The notes: generated from the letters alone by a model not told the origin. 64,000 nt of DNA from Brevipalpus yothersi (GCA_003956705.1 QZCP01000423.1:62001-126000), one strand, 5' to 3'. Shown: positions 43,068 to 56,407, numbered from the stretch's first letter. Program-made: numbers and translations.

Positions 43068-44024
43068 ATGTCTAGCGGACGACCTTCGATGGCTTTGACA
43101 GCCGATGATGTGTCCAAGTTTTTGGCTTGTGCAACTCATATCGGTAGTAACAATTTAGATTTCCAAATGGAACAATATGTGTACAAGAGACGAAGCGATG
43201 GTATCCATATTATTAATCTAAAGCGTACATGGGAAAAGCTTCTACTGGCAGCCCGAGCCATTGTGACTGTCGAAAATCCGGCCGATGTGTGTGTGATCGC
43301 ATCTCGTGTCCAAGCACAGCGTGCTATATTGAAATATGCCTCACACACTGGTGCCACTCCGATTGCTGGTCGATTTACGCCCGGAACTTTTACCAATCAA
43401 ATTCAGGCTGCTTTCCGAGAGCCCAGATTGTTGGTCATCACCGATCCACGACTTGATCATCAACCGGTCACGGAGGCTTCTTATGTCAACATACCCGTAA
43501 TCGCTTTTTGCAACACTGACTCTCCTCTTAGATTTGTGGACATTGCTATTCCATGCAACAATAAAGCTCCTCACTCGATTGGTCTCATGTGGTGGATGTT
43601 AGCAAGAGAAGTTCTCAGATTGAGAGGAAAAATTTCAAGAGTTAAGCCATGGGAAGAAAGTGTTAAAGTAGATCTTTATTTCTATCGTGACACTGAGGAA
43701 CAAGAGAAGGAGGAAGCTGCCGCTTTGCCCGAGAGTAGACCTACACAGAAAACTGAAGCTGATACTGGATTTACTGAAGAAATTGCTGAAAGTAAGTTCA
43801 ATATACTTTATTCAACCTGTCAACGTTTTACTAATGTATTTATTTCTTCTTCCTCTCCAGCTGTTGAGCCCGACGCTGTTCCAGTTTCAGCTCCTATGGC
43901 TGGAGCTAACTGGCCTGATGGTGGTATCGCTGTTGCTCCACCGCCAGCATCCAACTGGAGTGGACCTAGGATCGATGATTGGGGTGCTGTTGACTCTTCC
44001 TGGGACCAGACTGGAAATATGTAG
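43068..44024 (+). CDS. RPSA: 40S ribosomal protein SA (uS2, laminin receptor homologue)
   Basis: Small-subunit ribosomal protein uS2, needed for 40S assembly and maturation of 18S rRNA. Two exons, 43068-43791 and 43861-44024 (phase 1, 69-nt intron), give 295 residues, the same as the human protein. Strong signatures: LACATHIGSNNLDFQMEQYV, GIHIINLKRTWEKLLLAARA, GRFTPGTFTNQIQAAFREPR, PRLLVITDPRLDHQPVTEAS and IPCNNKAPHSIGLMWWMLAR. The acidic C-terminal tail carries spaced Trp residues (NWPDG, NWSGP, DWGAV, SSWDQ) like the Glu-Trp-Ser repeats of metazoan RPSA. An ATTAAA about 32 nt after the stop (44056-44061) may be the polyadenylation signal. Confidence 0.98.
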   Translation: MSSGRPSMALTADDVSKFLACATHIGSNNLDFQMEQYVYKRRSDGIHIINLKRTWEKLLLAARAIVTVENPADVCVIASRVQAQRAILKYASHTGATPIAGRFTPGTFTNQIQAAFREPRLLVITDPRLDHQPVTEASYVNIPVIAFCNTDSPLRFVDIAIPCNNKAPHSIGLMWWMLAREVLRLRGKISRVKPWEESVKVDLYFYRDTEEQEKEEAAALPESRPTQKTEADTGFTEEIAESKFNILYSTCQRFTNVFISSSSPAVEPDAVPVSAPMAGANWPDGGIAVAPPPASNWSGPRIDDWGAVDSSWDQTGNM

Positions 44025-44617
44025 GATGAATGTTATAGCTAGCTAGCTTAAGTTAATTAAATGCCTTGTGTACGAGATGTATTTTGATTATATTTCTTCC
44101 TCCTCTCTTTGTCACACTCACACACGCCAATGTTTGGGTTGAGAATCCTTTCGATATCATCTGAAATTTGAGCGACAGAATACTTCTCTCCTAACTTCCA
44201 ACTAGACCCTTCAAACTTTCTCCACCATTTTTCATAATAGTATTCAAACGAAGACACTTACACGTAAACTTTCAAATTAGGGCCACTTTAGTCAAAATTA
44301 GATTTAAAATTTTTGGAAAGGACATTATTTCGGTTATTCAAATGGCCTCAATTCGGACTGCTCTTTTGATTTCGAAACTTTTTCGTTCTCAATTCGTTAA
44401 CAAGTAAAGGTTGTAAGTAAAGGTTGAAGCCAAGTCCACCAGATTGCGGTAACACATAAGTCCGCAAGTTTTGCCAGTTTTCGCGCCGCTTTTTCTTGGT
44501 CTTTTAAGTCCATGGCACATGTTGTCGGAGAACTTTAATTTTTGGTTTTATTTATTGATTGTTTGAGATACAAATGTGATTGTCAGTGCTTTTCTAGAGT
44601 AACGTTTCTCTTACAAT
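44025..44617. other. Intergenic spacer RPSA to FLASH-like gene
   Basis: About 590 bp holding the RPSA 3' flank and the promoter of the next gene. No coding feature seen. Confidence 0.6.
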
Positions 44618-45139
44618 ATGGATGATGTAGATATATACGGTGATCTGTTTGAAGATGAGGCTCCAAGCGGTAGTAAGCATGTGGATAATCGCTCAAAAGG
44701 ATCCAACAGAAGTGAAAAAGTTGCAGGTTTCGATGAATTGACAGTTCTGAATGATTTGGCAATCATTGAAGATGCTCAAGAAAAATTGAAGCAAGAGAAA
44801 GCTGATATATTGGCTGAACTTGCTCAAACTAAAGAGAAATTGGCCAAAATTGATCTTGTTAATCAAGTTTTGAAGAAAAACATTTCCTCTCTGTACAAAA
44901 CTGCCAAAAGCGAATTGCAACGTAAAGATGATCAGTTGAAAGATTTGATGAAAAAATTGGACGACTATAGAATAAATTCTAGACGAGAAAATCATTCCAA
45001 CTACAAGCAAAACCATTATCATTCAAATTCAGGTGATCAATCCTCTCATGACCACTCTTATCGGAATCATCGTCGACCCTGTTCTTCTTCCGAATCATCA
45101 TCGCAAGATTTTAAAAGACGAAGAACCGAAAAAGTTTGA
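44618..45139 (+). CDS. FLASH/CASP8AP2-like N-terminal coiled-coil protein
   Basis: Single-exon frame of 173 residues. It begins MDDVDIYGDLFEDEAPSG, an acidic start reminiscent of the DIY/DLF motif near the N-terminus of FLASH. A heptad-rich coiled coil follows at about residues 45-115, including VLKKNISSLYKTAKSELQRK, which closely resembles the LKKNISALIKTARVEI-type segment of vertebrate FLASH, then a His/Asn-rich linker and a Ser/Arg-rich end (DFKRRRTEK) that could be a nuclear signal. In animals FLASH binds Lsm11 through this N-terminal region to recruit the histone pre-mRNA cleavage complex. FLASH is normally many hundreds of residues long, so this is either a minimal form or a related coiled-coil protein. 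No further exon is evident before eIF3m. Confidence 0.6.
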   Translation: MDDVDIYGDLFEDEAPSGSKHVDNRSKGSNRSEKVAGFDELTVLNDLAIIEDAQEKLKQEKADILAELAQTKEKLAKIDLVNQVLKKNISSLYKTAKSELQRKDDQLKDLMKKLDDYRINSRRENHSNYKQNHYHSNSGDQSSHDHSYRNHRRPCSSSESSSQDFKRRRTEKV

Positions 45140-45612
45140 AAAGAACATCTCAACACTCATCCCCTGTAAAAACTTTCTATTACAATAATCACAAATATCA
45201 TCTGAATTTTATCTACTTTAAAGAATTTTTTGAATGAAAATTTTAGTCACAAAAACAAGTCATGTCACTATAAACTGTGTAAACAGTCGTAATCCCATTA
45301 TTCTTAAACTCATTGAATCATTTCCATTATCACCAATAAATTTTCCAACATTCGATGAACCTCTCTTTTGAGTTCAGATTATCAGTAGAATATATCCCTA
45401 AACTCATGCATGATAATAATTTCGAAAAAATCTTTCAAACTTGATCAATTCATTTTACCGCTTCCAAGCTTGTGGCGCTGTTCAATGTGAGATGAACATT
45501 CTGATTCACTTTTCTGTGGATATTGAAGACCGGCCACGTTTATTGTTGGTTGCATTCTTAATTAAATCATATTGAATTTACTTGATTGTGTATCATTTTA
45601 TCACTCGACATC
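45140..45612. other. Spacer between FLASH-like gene and eIF3m
   Basis: About 470 bp between two co-oriented genes. AATAAA at 45335-45340 could end the upstream transcript, leaving under 280 bp for the eIF3m promoter. Confidence 0.55.
45335..45340 (+). terminator. Possible polyadenylation signal (AATAAA)
   Basis: Canonical hexamer 196 nt after the FLASH-like stop codon. Assigned by position only. Confidence 0.4.
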
Positions 45613-47142
45613 ATGATTCCAATCTTCACTGACGTGGAAGTTAAAGAACAGGTAAGTGGAAGTTTATTTCGGAAGGTTCGATGAATGCTGTTTGAACTTG
45701 CTATCAGAGTCATACTTGATGATGTTATTTTACTGATTCTCATTATTATTATAGCGGCAACAATTACAAGAGTATTTCGAATCCCTTGGAGCTGAAAAAT
45801 CCAAGATTCAAGATGATGGGGGATTCAAATTTGTTGGACAGTTGATACAAAATTTTCATCTATGTTTCAAAGAAGAAAAAGAATCTGACATCGAATGCGT
45901 TCTCAACAGTATTGTCACCTTATTGATGCAGATTCCACCGACTGATCCCGTTTGTGGTCCTTACCTGAATGCTTTCTGTGATGGTGTTGTGGAATTGTCA
46001 AGCACAAAGAATGCTGCAGCCTGTCTTAGGGTGTAAGTGTTAATTTTGTTCTCTATTTTGTGTTATTTTCGCTTTCAATTGATGACTGATTTTGTTCTAT
46101 TTTTAGTCTCCAAAATCTCAACGAAGGTGTTGGTGCTACTCCAAACCTCAGTTACTGTGTATTCACTGCTATGATCAAGATTGCCGGGAAGAATGGTCTG
46201 ATTGAACAAGTGTATGAGAGTATTGATCAAGTAAAATCACTATATCATCCAAAAAATGTTGGCTTGGATAAAGTTCAACATCTATTCCGATTGCTCCACG
46301 ATGTCCTCAACAAGAACAATAGGTAAATCGATTATCTGAAATGGGGGAATCCTTTTGTGATCATTTTTTGTCCTCACAGTAAAGATGCTCCTAAAGTCAT
46401 GATAGAATTACTCAGTACATACACCGAAAAGGATGCTTCACAAGCTCGTAGTGATGCCTCGAGATGCATAGTGACTTCGTTGGCAGATCCCAATACTTTT
46501 CTGATGGACCATCTTCTGGTTTTGAAACCGGTAAAATATCTTGAAGGGCAGCAGATTCATGATCTGCTCACGATTTTCGTTTCAGAGAAACTCAGTGGAT
46601 ATCTGAGCTATTACAATAAGAATAAGAATTTTATCGAGGAACTAGGTGATTAGCATATTTATTTCGATCATTCCAAAGATTCTTCTATCTTAACCAATCT
46701 TTTGGAATTTTCCTCTCTTGAAGGTCTCTCACACGAACAGAACATGCAAAAAATGCGTCTCTTAACATTCATGCAAATGGCTGAGAGCAAAAAAGAGCTA
46801 ACGTTCCAGAATATCCAAGACGAGCTCCAGCTGAAGCCTGAAGCTGTTGAAGGTTTTCTCATTGATGGTGGGTTGATCTTTTTTCTTTTTTCCTCTCAGA
46901 CTGTTATTGAGTTATTGATTTCTTTTCTTCTAGTTCTCAAAACAAAATTAGTGAAAGCTAAAGTAGATCAAGTTGGAAAGAAAGTTATAGTAACCTCCAC
47001 AATGCATCGTACTTTCGGTAAACAACAGTGGCAACAGCTTCGAGATACACTTTCTCAGTGGCAAGTAAATCTAGCGAACGTTCATGGTGCTATAGCCAAT
47101 GCCTCCGGACCTCAGCTTGAGGGATTGAATGCCATGTCTTAA
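45613..47142 (+). CDS. EIF3M: Eukaryotic translation initiation factor 3 subunit M
   Basis: PCI-domain subunit of the eIF3 complex, which organises the 43S pre-initiation complex. Six exons, all in phase: 45613-45651, 45755-46032, 46107-46322, 46380-46645, 46724-46867, 46934-47142, giving 383 residues (human eIF3m 374). The N-terminal helical part includes ESLGAEKSK and CFKEEKESDIECVLNSIVTL. The PCI/winged-helix part includes ADPNTFLMDHLLVLKPVKYL, KMRLLTFMQMAESKKELTFQ and KVIVTSTMHRTFGKQQWQQL. The introns are tiny (57-103 nt), giving a good estimate of minimal intron size in this genome. The start was chosen as the only ATG giving the short first exon with a GTAAGT donor. Convergent with CrebA, 0.9 kb between stop codons. 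Confidence 0.97.
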
Positions 47143-48027
47143 TCATATATTTTCCACTTTTCGTGAATAAAACTGTCCAAAGTTTTTGGTGACTCAAGTT
47201 GTCTTCGTAACATTTTTCATTCGCATGCAAATAAAGAAATTGATATCTTTTCACAAGACACTCCTCATGATGCAAGTCATCTTATTTCTGAGGATTTACG
47301 TCTTTTCATATTCGATTGATTTCGCTCTTGATATCTTAAATTTTAAGGTATGAACCGAAAATAACGTGGATAAAGTTCACAGGTAGCAGAAATCAAGATT
47401 CTAGATCACAGTTTTACCGGATTAGAGAATGAGTGAAGACGAAAAGTCAGATTTGTAATAATTAAATATGTAATTATAGCAGTTATAGATCGTTTGCTTG
47501 TGTGTCAAAGTTACCTCGACATAATTTTTTTTGCAACAAACAGAATATTGATAATTTTAAAAATTAGACTTTTATCCCTTTTTTAGCTTTGATTTCGCAC
47601 TAAAATTCCATCAAAATATGAATAAAACCTCTGCAGAATAATCTGATCTCTGTACAAGTACAAGGCAATTGGATAGACATAATATAATAATAATCATCCA
47701 CATCATAATCATTATCATTATAAATTACTATTAATTAATTCGATTTGTAGTCGAAAAAAACCATCCAATCTTGGAGAGAGAGAAAATTTTGAAGAACAAA
47801 AATAAAAACACACTTGCCCATCCCAGGCGAAATGAGAGAAGAAGAGAAAAAATTTGCCCATTCAAAAAAGCAGCAAATATCGAAAAAAAAAATTGTCCCA
47901 AAGTCCACCACCGAAGCCGGTAGTATGAGAAGGAGAGAGATAAAGAGAGAGAGAGAAAAAAACGACGAAAATAAAGGTAAAGAGCGAGAGAGAGAAAAAA
48001 AGAGAGAAAAATAAGCATATTCTCAAT
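47143..48027. other. Convergent intergenic region eIF3m / CrebA
   Basis: About 0.9 kb of AT-rich sequence containing both 3' ends. The right half has a run of GA and A-rich purine sequence (47770-48012). No gene seen. Confidence 0.65.
47166..47171 (+). terminator. Polyadenylation signal of eIF3m (AATAAA)
   Basis: Canonical hexamer 24 nt after the stop codon, at a typical distance for a short 3' UTR. Confidence 0.6.
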
Positions 48028-48896
48028 TTATGCATCGTTAGGCAGAATGGCGTCCGAATTCAAAATAATATTATGTTTAATATCTTCATGATCTTCTGAA
48101 TCACTGAATCCAAGATCACTCCTGATGATGGTCATCTTTTCCCTCTCTTCTTCGCCCATTTGTGGAGGATCATGTGGCTCAGTTTTGATTCGCTTGATCA
48201 ACGGTGGATCCAATTTCACCTTATTCATGCTCATAAGCAGCGAATCGCCACTACCACCACCACAATTACCACCACCAGTACCACTTGAAATCAGGTCGCC
48301 GGTAATACTACTGCTTGTGGCCGCGCCAGTGGCAGAGGTGTTGGTGGCTGAGGAGGAAGAAGAGGAGGAGGTGGATGAGGAGGAAAGAGATGATGAAGAA
48401 GAAGAAGAAATGTTTCCTGCCGATCCTTGCTGATGGTGAGTAGCTCGACACAGGCTAAAATGTTGCAACAATGTTTTATTCTCATTTTCCAGCTCTTTAT
48501 TACGCTGATCTAGCTGGGCGGCACGTCGCTCAGATTCCTTGGCTCTCTGATCCAATTGTTGCACTCGACGTTCCAATTCTTCCATGTATTCCTTCTTCTT
48601 ACGACGCGATTCCTGAGCAGAGATCTTATTCTTTATTTTTCTTCTTATTTTCTTCAGACTTCGCTCTTCGGCTTTGGTGAGTGGAAATCGTGTTGGTATT
48701 GGATAACCTGTTAATATGGCCAAATTGATCATCAAGTAGCCGGTCAGAAGGAGGAGGAAGAGAAGAGAAGAGAATTTAGAATTTGAAATTTGGAATTTGG
48801 AATTCAGAATAAGTAAGCAAAGTGCTTGATCAGACAAAAAGATCATCATATCACCAGTTTCAATAGTTTGAACGCCACTTTGAATAAATATCTTTC

Positions 48897-48943
<47 letters not shown>

Positions 48944-51736
48944 GAGTATATAATTTCGGCGATATCATTAACTCGATTATCATCGTTCTGTTCACTCAAC
49001 GATTCTGATTCTTAGCCGATAAAATCGTCAACATGTGTTCATACAAGCGACGCTATTTCGCGCTCTACATGCAGTCTCTCTCTTGAGCTATATCACATGT
49101 TACATCACTTTGATCGATGCAATCGAGCTCAATTCTATCTCTAAGGCTATGTGTGTGTATAAGTATGTGTTCAATGATTATCGGCCAACCAGTGGATGAA
49201 AAATTGCAATTCCCTGCCTTTTTTATCACCACTGAGCTTGATCTACTCTCGATATAAGACGAGTAGGATTAAAGGAATAGAAGAAGAGAGAGAGAAGGAA
49301 AGAACGAAGATGGAGAGAGAGAAACAATTTAAGGAATACAGATAATAATCCATCAGAACGTGAACAGATACTCTCGATACATAACACGATTTGAATTTAA
49401 AGTAAGGTAGAAAGTTTGTGTTTAAGCTAAAGATAAAGAATCAATAAAGAAAGAAAAAAAGGGTTGACTAAAGTTCAAGATACAGATTCTTGACCTGCTG
49501 ATTTTATTTCGCCCATTTTTTTTATTCTCTTTTCTGCTCTCTGCTATCTTTACTCATTCTTTTTCCTTCGGAATTTCAACTCTTTCGTAAGTATTTTCTT
49601 TCTTTCTTTCTCTCTCAAGCTATCTGAATCACATTTTCTGGCTCATTCCAGCGTTTCAAATCTACACCCCCATCGTCCTCTTCCTCCTCCCCCAACCACC
49701 CCGATCACGTCCGGAGAAAATAAGATGTGTTCAAGCAAGGAGGAAGCTATTTGTTGTTAACTTCACATACACACACACACAGCTGATGAATTTGAAATGC
49801 TTTCGAAAGGAGCATCTGATTATATCACACTATAAACATTTTTTGGCATGTTTTTGTGAGCTTATCTGTTTTTTTCACTGTTTTGTGTTTGTGTGTATGC
49901 GTATGTGTATGTATGTGTATTTGGCTATGCTGACTTGAGGAGAGAAAAGAAGAGAACAAAAAAAAAACGAGCAACCACATCTAACGAATGTTCGAAAAGC
50001 AATAAGAAAAGAATTCAGATAAATTCTGCTCGATCATTTGTGAGCCGAGAGACGAAGAGAGAGAGAGAGTAGTGCCTTGATGAGATATCGACACTTCGGG
50101 CTAAAGTCAGCATTCCAAAAGTGTCCTCAATAAAAAAGCCCGTCACTTTGAGGTGAGCACAAGTAAGCCCGACATAAGTGTTGAAGCTATGAGAATGGAT
50201 TAATGTCTTGCCATCAGACGACAAGTCATAAGATTTGATCTTGATGACGCGCTCAGATTCGATCATGTAACGGGCGACAGTCTCGTAGAGAAAGAGGCTA
50301 ACCAAAAGAGAGAGAAAGAAAGGAAATGAATTGGAATGAACGAAATAATTTTCTCATGAATTAATCCTGATGAAAAAAGAGTAAATCCAAGGCAGATTCG
50401 ATTTAATCGCCTTTTTTTCAAGACACTATCAATTCAAAGAGAGAGAAATATTTTCCATCGCTAACTTTTTTTTCTCTTCTCTCTTCTTTCACAGCTTATT
50501 TGATCGCCTTACAGACCGGTTCCATCATGCCGCCATTCTAACATCACATCATCATGTCTCTTTCTTCATCTTTTTTGCCTTGATTGCCTCCACCCGAAAT
50601 CAGGTCGATTCATTTGCAATTTTGAGTTTCATTTGGGCCCAATTTGATGGCCCAATCAGGTCACTTATGCATATATCAAGTGATATGTATCAGTAAAAGT
50701 GTTGATACCATTTTCGAAATATCTTGCTTGGCCCGTTATTCGAGGCTACCTTTGATCACCAATTAATATGATGGACAAAATCAGTGTAAAGCCTGGGCAT
50801 AAAGCAATTGCACCTCTCATATCTTGTGATTTTCGATTGATCCTGTGACTGATGACGGATAAGCGTTAAGAATGGTACACTATATATATACCCGATGTGG
50901 GCTCGAACGATAAAATCGAAGGACTGTGAAATAAGAGAGAGAGAGAGAGAGAAAGATGTCTCGGATGATTGCGAGGCATCCAGGACCTCGAAGTAAAGAT
51001 TCAAGGCTATTCAAGGAAAGAAACATTTTTTCCCCAAGAGATCAAGAAGAAGATGCTGGATAAGCCACATGCTCAGCTCATGGAATGTCCGAGAAAGGTG
51101 TGATAGTAATTCGAATGAAGCTTAAGATATTTACGCACACATATATATACCGTATAAATGTATGCATATGAACACTTGTGAATTTGTTCATCTTGATGGG
51201 CAAAACTGGTATCGCAAAAATATGTATGGGGCTGAATTTTGATGCGATTAGATAGCCTTCGAGAGAAAAAGCTTTTCGAAAAGATGAAGAGAAAGAGTGA
51301 GAGAGAAAGAGAGAGATAAATTTATATAAAAGGGGAACCTTAAACGATCACGAACTTGATCGAAATGTTAGTTAATTGGTCCACTTCGTCACAGAAAATG
51401 TCCTTCTAATCAAAAAATTTTTGTGCCGTTTTAACAGGTAAGCACAGTTTCGGATTTGAACAGGATCTCGAGCATCGATCAAAAATGGACCTCTCTCTCT
51501 CTCTCTCTCTTCATCTCCACGCTCACGTATTTTTCCCGTTCATTGGTCTTGCAATCAGAATGATGATAAAAAGAATAAAGCGTTTTCAAAAAAAGCCATC
51601 CAACACGATCGTAATCCAAAGCAGACGTACATACACACATACACATTAGCTTAAACCTGAAGGCTACTCATTAGACAGATAAATACTTTCTTTTTGGCAA
51701 TCAAAGTAACCAGAAGGAGAGACAGAGGCTGAAATC

Positions 51737-51814
<78 letters not shown>

Positions 51815-52087
51815 AAAGAGAGAGGGACTGAAAGGGTGCGTGATGCTGGAATCTTCTTGCCTCTCTCTTAATATTAGCCCTCATCAGTATGCTCGAAAAA
51901 TTTGAAAGGTGTCCATAACGCTATTTGATTCTCTCTATTCATTCATTTAGAAAAAGAGGGATCTAATTTTCTCTCTCGCTCTCCTTCCATCTTGCTTTCT
52001 TTCTCTCTCTCCTCACTTTACATCCACGGATTTTTGGGTGAAATGGCTATTTGAGTGTGTTTTGGGCAAGTCGATATCAGGTGGACT

Positions 52088-52133
<46 letters not shown>

Positions 52134-55126
52134 ATAAAAGTTGATCATTGAAGGATCATTCCTCCTCACTTGCCAATCATCACGCTCAATTTTATTCCAT
52201 TTTCCTGGATCCGATTGACTGATTTTTCTATCTCTCTCTCATCACATCATACTTCCATTCATGTTCACTATCATCCAATACAATATTCTTTCTCACTTTG
52301 GTCTAGCCGATCGGTGAAATTGAACTGAATCACATGGCTATGAGGTGGCCAAAGGGTTGAAAGCTGAAGAGGAGAGAGAGAAGAAAGAAAAATATCAGGA
52401 AGAGAGAGAGGATGACGAGAAAAACAGTGAACCATGAGGAAGAGTAAAGAGGAGAAAATAAAAGCGAAACTCATCCTCTATCGATGGATAATTTAGCTGA
52501 TTTATGTTTCCAACAGGAATCTGTAGTACAGATGGTCTTCATTCTAGTGTATCCACCAACATTCAGTTATAGAGAAAGAGAGGGAGGTCATCAAAGGGTT
52601 CATGAAATATTTCACAAGGAGATGCTTCCAGAAGATTAGCTCCACAAAAATTAGTAGATCAAACATAAAGAATATATAAATCTCAAATATTGATATACGA
52701 TGGGTGTCTAAAGTCAAAAATTCTCATCTCTTCCCTTACAGTCATGTATATATAACTGCTGATACATTGTCTGAATCACTTTTTTATTTCCAATTCTCGG
52801 AGTCAAAAGATGATCATGAGAGGTAAGAAAATTCATGTGAAAAGTGGGAAGCTATCATAACCATCATGAAAATGAAAAGAAAGATATATAAGATGAACAA
52901 AAAATAGAAATGAACCTGACAACTCCCAAAAATCTTCATAAATAAAGCTTCTTTTTCTCTCTTCATTGAACCTTCACTATATTCCATTTTCCCCTCATCA
53001 CAACACAATCAAGTAAACCAGATTGTTTGCCAGCATGATATATACCGATTTTTAAATCAGCTACCCTTCTCTCAACTTTCCATCTCAATCGTTCACTCAA
53101 AATTATTATGCAATTTTGATGGCAAAAATGAAAACAATTCGGTGAGTGTTGTGAAATCGGAAATGATGATTCATAGGAACTCTTCCTCATCATTTGATGG
53201 AGAGAAAGAGAAAGAGAAAAAAAAGAGAGAGGAAAGAAGAGATGGCCGAGAAGCCCATTCACGATGGGTGTAAGACAAACTTATCAGGAGTAAAGAAGAA
53301 GATGAAGATGAAAAAGAATAAAGAAAGAGATGAAAGAATGATGAAGATGAAGATGAGGAGCAGAATGATGATGATGATGATCACCTTCGTGATAATGGCA
53401 AAAGAATGAGCTGATGTTAAAGATGAAACTAAGAAATGAGTATGGTGTATCATTTTATTTTTGCTTCTCATCTTCATCTACTCCTTTCTCTCTTCAAATC
53501 ATCATCATGAACAGGACTGAACGTGCCTGTATATCGGTCTGACAAAAACTTTCAACTATATTGGCCTACACTACAGGAAGAGGAGTTTTCAAATGTCGAA
53601 AATTCTACCAGGCAAAAGAATCGATCGAAGTTTGGTTGTGGAAAAAAGTGAAACAAAAAGAAACTCAACCAGACTCTACCTTTCTCTCTCTCTCTCTCAC
53701 TTTTTTTCAACCTTAATCTGATAATCAAATCATACTCATTGCTATACTTTTCATTATACCCATCAGTCAGAACGATCTTCGTGAGTATCCCCGCTGATGA
53801 AGCCGGAGTTTAATTTTAGTTCAAAAAATTATCTCCACTCTCTGATGCTTGAATAATTTCTACATCCTTGTCCGAAGTAAGGTGTATATACACTGCGTGT
53901 GTAAATGCATATGTGTGCCAACGAAATAACTGTACTTCTGATGGAATGGTGAACACATTTCCAAAAATTTTCTTATGAGATCCCTTCCATCAAGCACACA
54001 CACACACACTCTGATTGTTCGGTTGTGGTGACCACATACACTTGTGTTGGTCAGAAGAAGGACCACGAATTTTCATGTTCTCTTGACACTACATGTAGGG
54101 CTACTTTCCAAAGAGAAATTCTTTTTTTCTTCTCTTCTTCTTCCAACCGATTACATGAGGCAATATTCATTTATACATCTAATTGGGCTTGCTTTTCATT
54201 TATATATATTTTCTCTCTCTCTCACTTAGCACAATTTTCTCCTCCTTTTACATGAATAGCAAAATATTATTCCAAGATAGATAGAGAGAGCAAGTATCAT
54301 AAATACCCGGTGAATAGCGGTCCTGCAAGAATTTTTTGAATGGCACAACTAAATTTGATACTCAAGAGCTCATGCTCCTGACCCAATTCGCAATCCCGAT
54401 AGGTTCTCTTCTAAGTTGCCGAAATTTTATACTTGAATGATGAACGAGAATTTTCCTACATACAGGCCAGATCAACTGGTCAAAATCAATGTTTCCAAAT
54501 GTAATCACTCGAAAAACTGGAATCGAGAGGCTTGTCAGTGGCAAAGAGAGAGAGAGAAAAAGAATATAATAATGATTCAATGATGCTGGTGAAATTATGA
54601 TCGGTAAGGCTGATATCTATAACGGAACAGCGGATGAGGAAGGACAAGAGAAAGAGAAAAAAAGAGGAGGAAGACTAACTCACCCAACAGATGAGGAGAG
54701 GAAACGGTAGAAGCTATACCTTTAGTGGCTCATCTGGGTGATCAGAACCTTGACTTCCCTATCTGAGGATCACCCGAAAAAATTTGCAGCAAGTGAATAA
54801 GAACAAAAAGATTGGAGAGAGAAAGAGAGAGAAGAAAAATTCAAAGAAGATGAAGGCTTAACGAAAAAGGAGGCAAGTATTTCAATATTAAAAAGATGAA
54901 TGATTAGATGGTCTAGATGAATATTATGTATATAAATGTATGAAATCTCATAATACGTGATACTCTCCATTCAGTTCACGCTCTCACTCCATCTTCATCT
55001 TTCTCTCTTCCACCCCATAGTTGCCAGCATCCACTCTTGAGTGGATGAGAGAGATGCAGAAAGATGATCCACGAAAAAAAGTTTCATGAATGAAAATGAA
55101 TGAGGTAGCTTTGCATAGAGAAAGAG

Positions 55127-55201
<75 letters not shown>

Positions 55202-56407
55202 ACAAGCTAAAGTGGCTGATGAAACCTGGTGATGGTGATGAAGATATGTGGATAAAACAAGCACTTGATGCATGTTGTGCCTCAATTCTATTCATACCTT
55301 CAGCGATTAGTGTCCTCTTTTCCTCCTCAGTCAACACAACCGCTGTACCGCTGGCCGCATTTTTGGGCTGCACTGAGATTAGTGATGAAACGGCTGCGGC
55401 AGTGCTCATATTACGATTACTTCGGGATGTGCCTGTGTTATCCCGACTCTTGGATGGTGGTGATGCTGAGGAGGATGTTGACGAAGGCGAAGAGGATGAT
55501 GAAGAATTGCTTGTACCACTGGGGGTTGGAGTGGTAGAGTGTTGCGGTTGTTGTTGCTGTTGTTGGTGGTGTTGGTGCTGATGGATTGATGAGGAGGAGG
55601 TGGAGGAAGAGGAGGACGAAGAGGGACTGGTGGTGGTGGTGGTGGTGGAGGCGGAATAATTATCAATGGCTGTGGATCCATGTGAGATACCAATGGGTGA
55701 GGAAGAGGAAGAGGAAAAAGAAGTTGATGTCACATGGGACGGAGATGCTGTTCCAGTGGCACTTGTACCGACATTGGACAGCATACTGTTGGTAGCATTT
55801 TTGCACTTTCGACCGGTCGTCCTGCTAGTAGTGGCCACAGATGATTGCGAAGAGCCCATCGCACGATTACTGGTACCATTACTATTATTATTATTACTAC
55901 TATTACTACTGCTGCTGCTGGTGATTAAATTGGAATTTGGAAAAATGTTACTACTAATGTTCATCTCACAGTCTGATCCACTGTTGGAGCCGGGTGGTGT
56001 GGGTGGTAGACCGGGTGAAATCAGGTCACTTGATGATTGAAGATTGGATGAGGAAGATGAGGAAGAATTGGAAAGTGATGAAGGTGAGCTGATATTACTA
56101 TTCAAAAGTGCGGCTAGTGTTAAACTTTTGTTTCCCGTTTGAAACGGACTGAGGCCACACGTCGAAGAGGACGAAGTGACTGATGGCCTTCGAGTGATAC
56201 CAGAGCCGGACAGAACACTGTTTTGGCCGACATTGAGATGGTTCATTTGAATTGCACTGGACATTGGTATGCAAGGAAAACAATCAGAATCGATTTCCAT
56301 ATCTGTGGAATGAAGAAAGTGAGAGAGGAACAGAAATAGAAATTAAATTAGTGAAAAAAATAAGCCAGAAAAGATATAAGATTATTCATTGAGGAAAGGA
56401 AAGGAAA

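Larger units (their letters stand above)
48708..55297 (-). other. CrebA intron before the bZIP exon (6.6 kb)
   Basis: Contains long GA tracts on the plus strand (CT on the sense strand) at 51740-51810, 52089-52131 and 55128-55195, and one opposite CT tract at 48901-48937. A coding-like open stretch on the minus strand at 50015-50303 is discussed in findings. I support no separate gene here. Confidence 0.65.

Noticed and set aside
43136..43574. Antisense frames over RPSA
   Set aside because: Shadows of a strongly conserved coding exon.
55090..56040. Plus-strand frames over the large CrebA exon
   Set aside because: Complement of Ser, Gln and His codon runs; the minus-strand frame has clear CrebA motifs.
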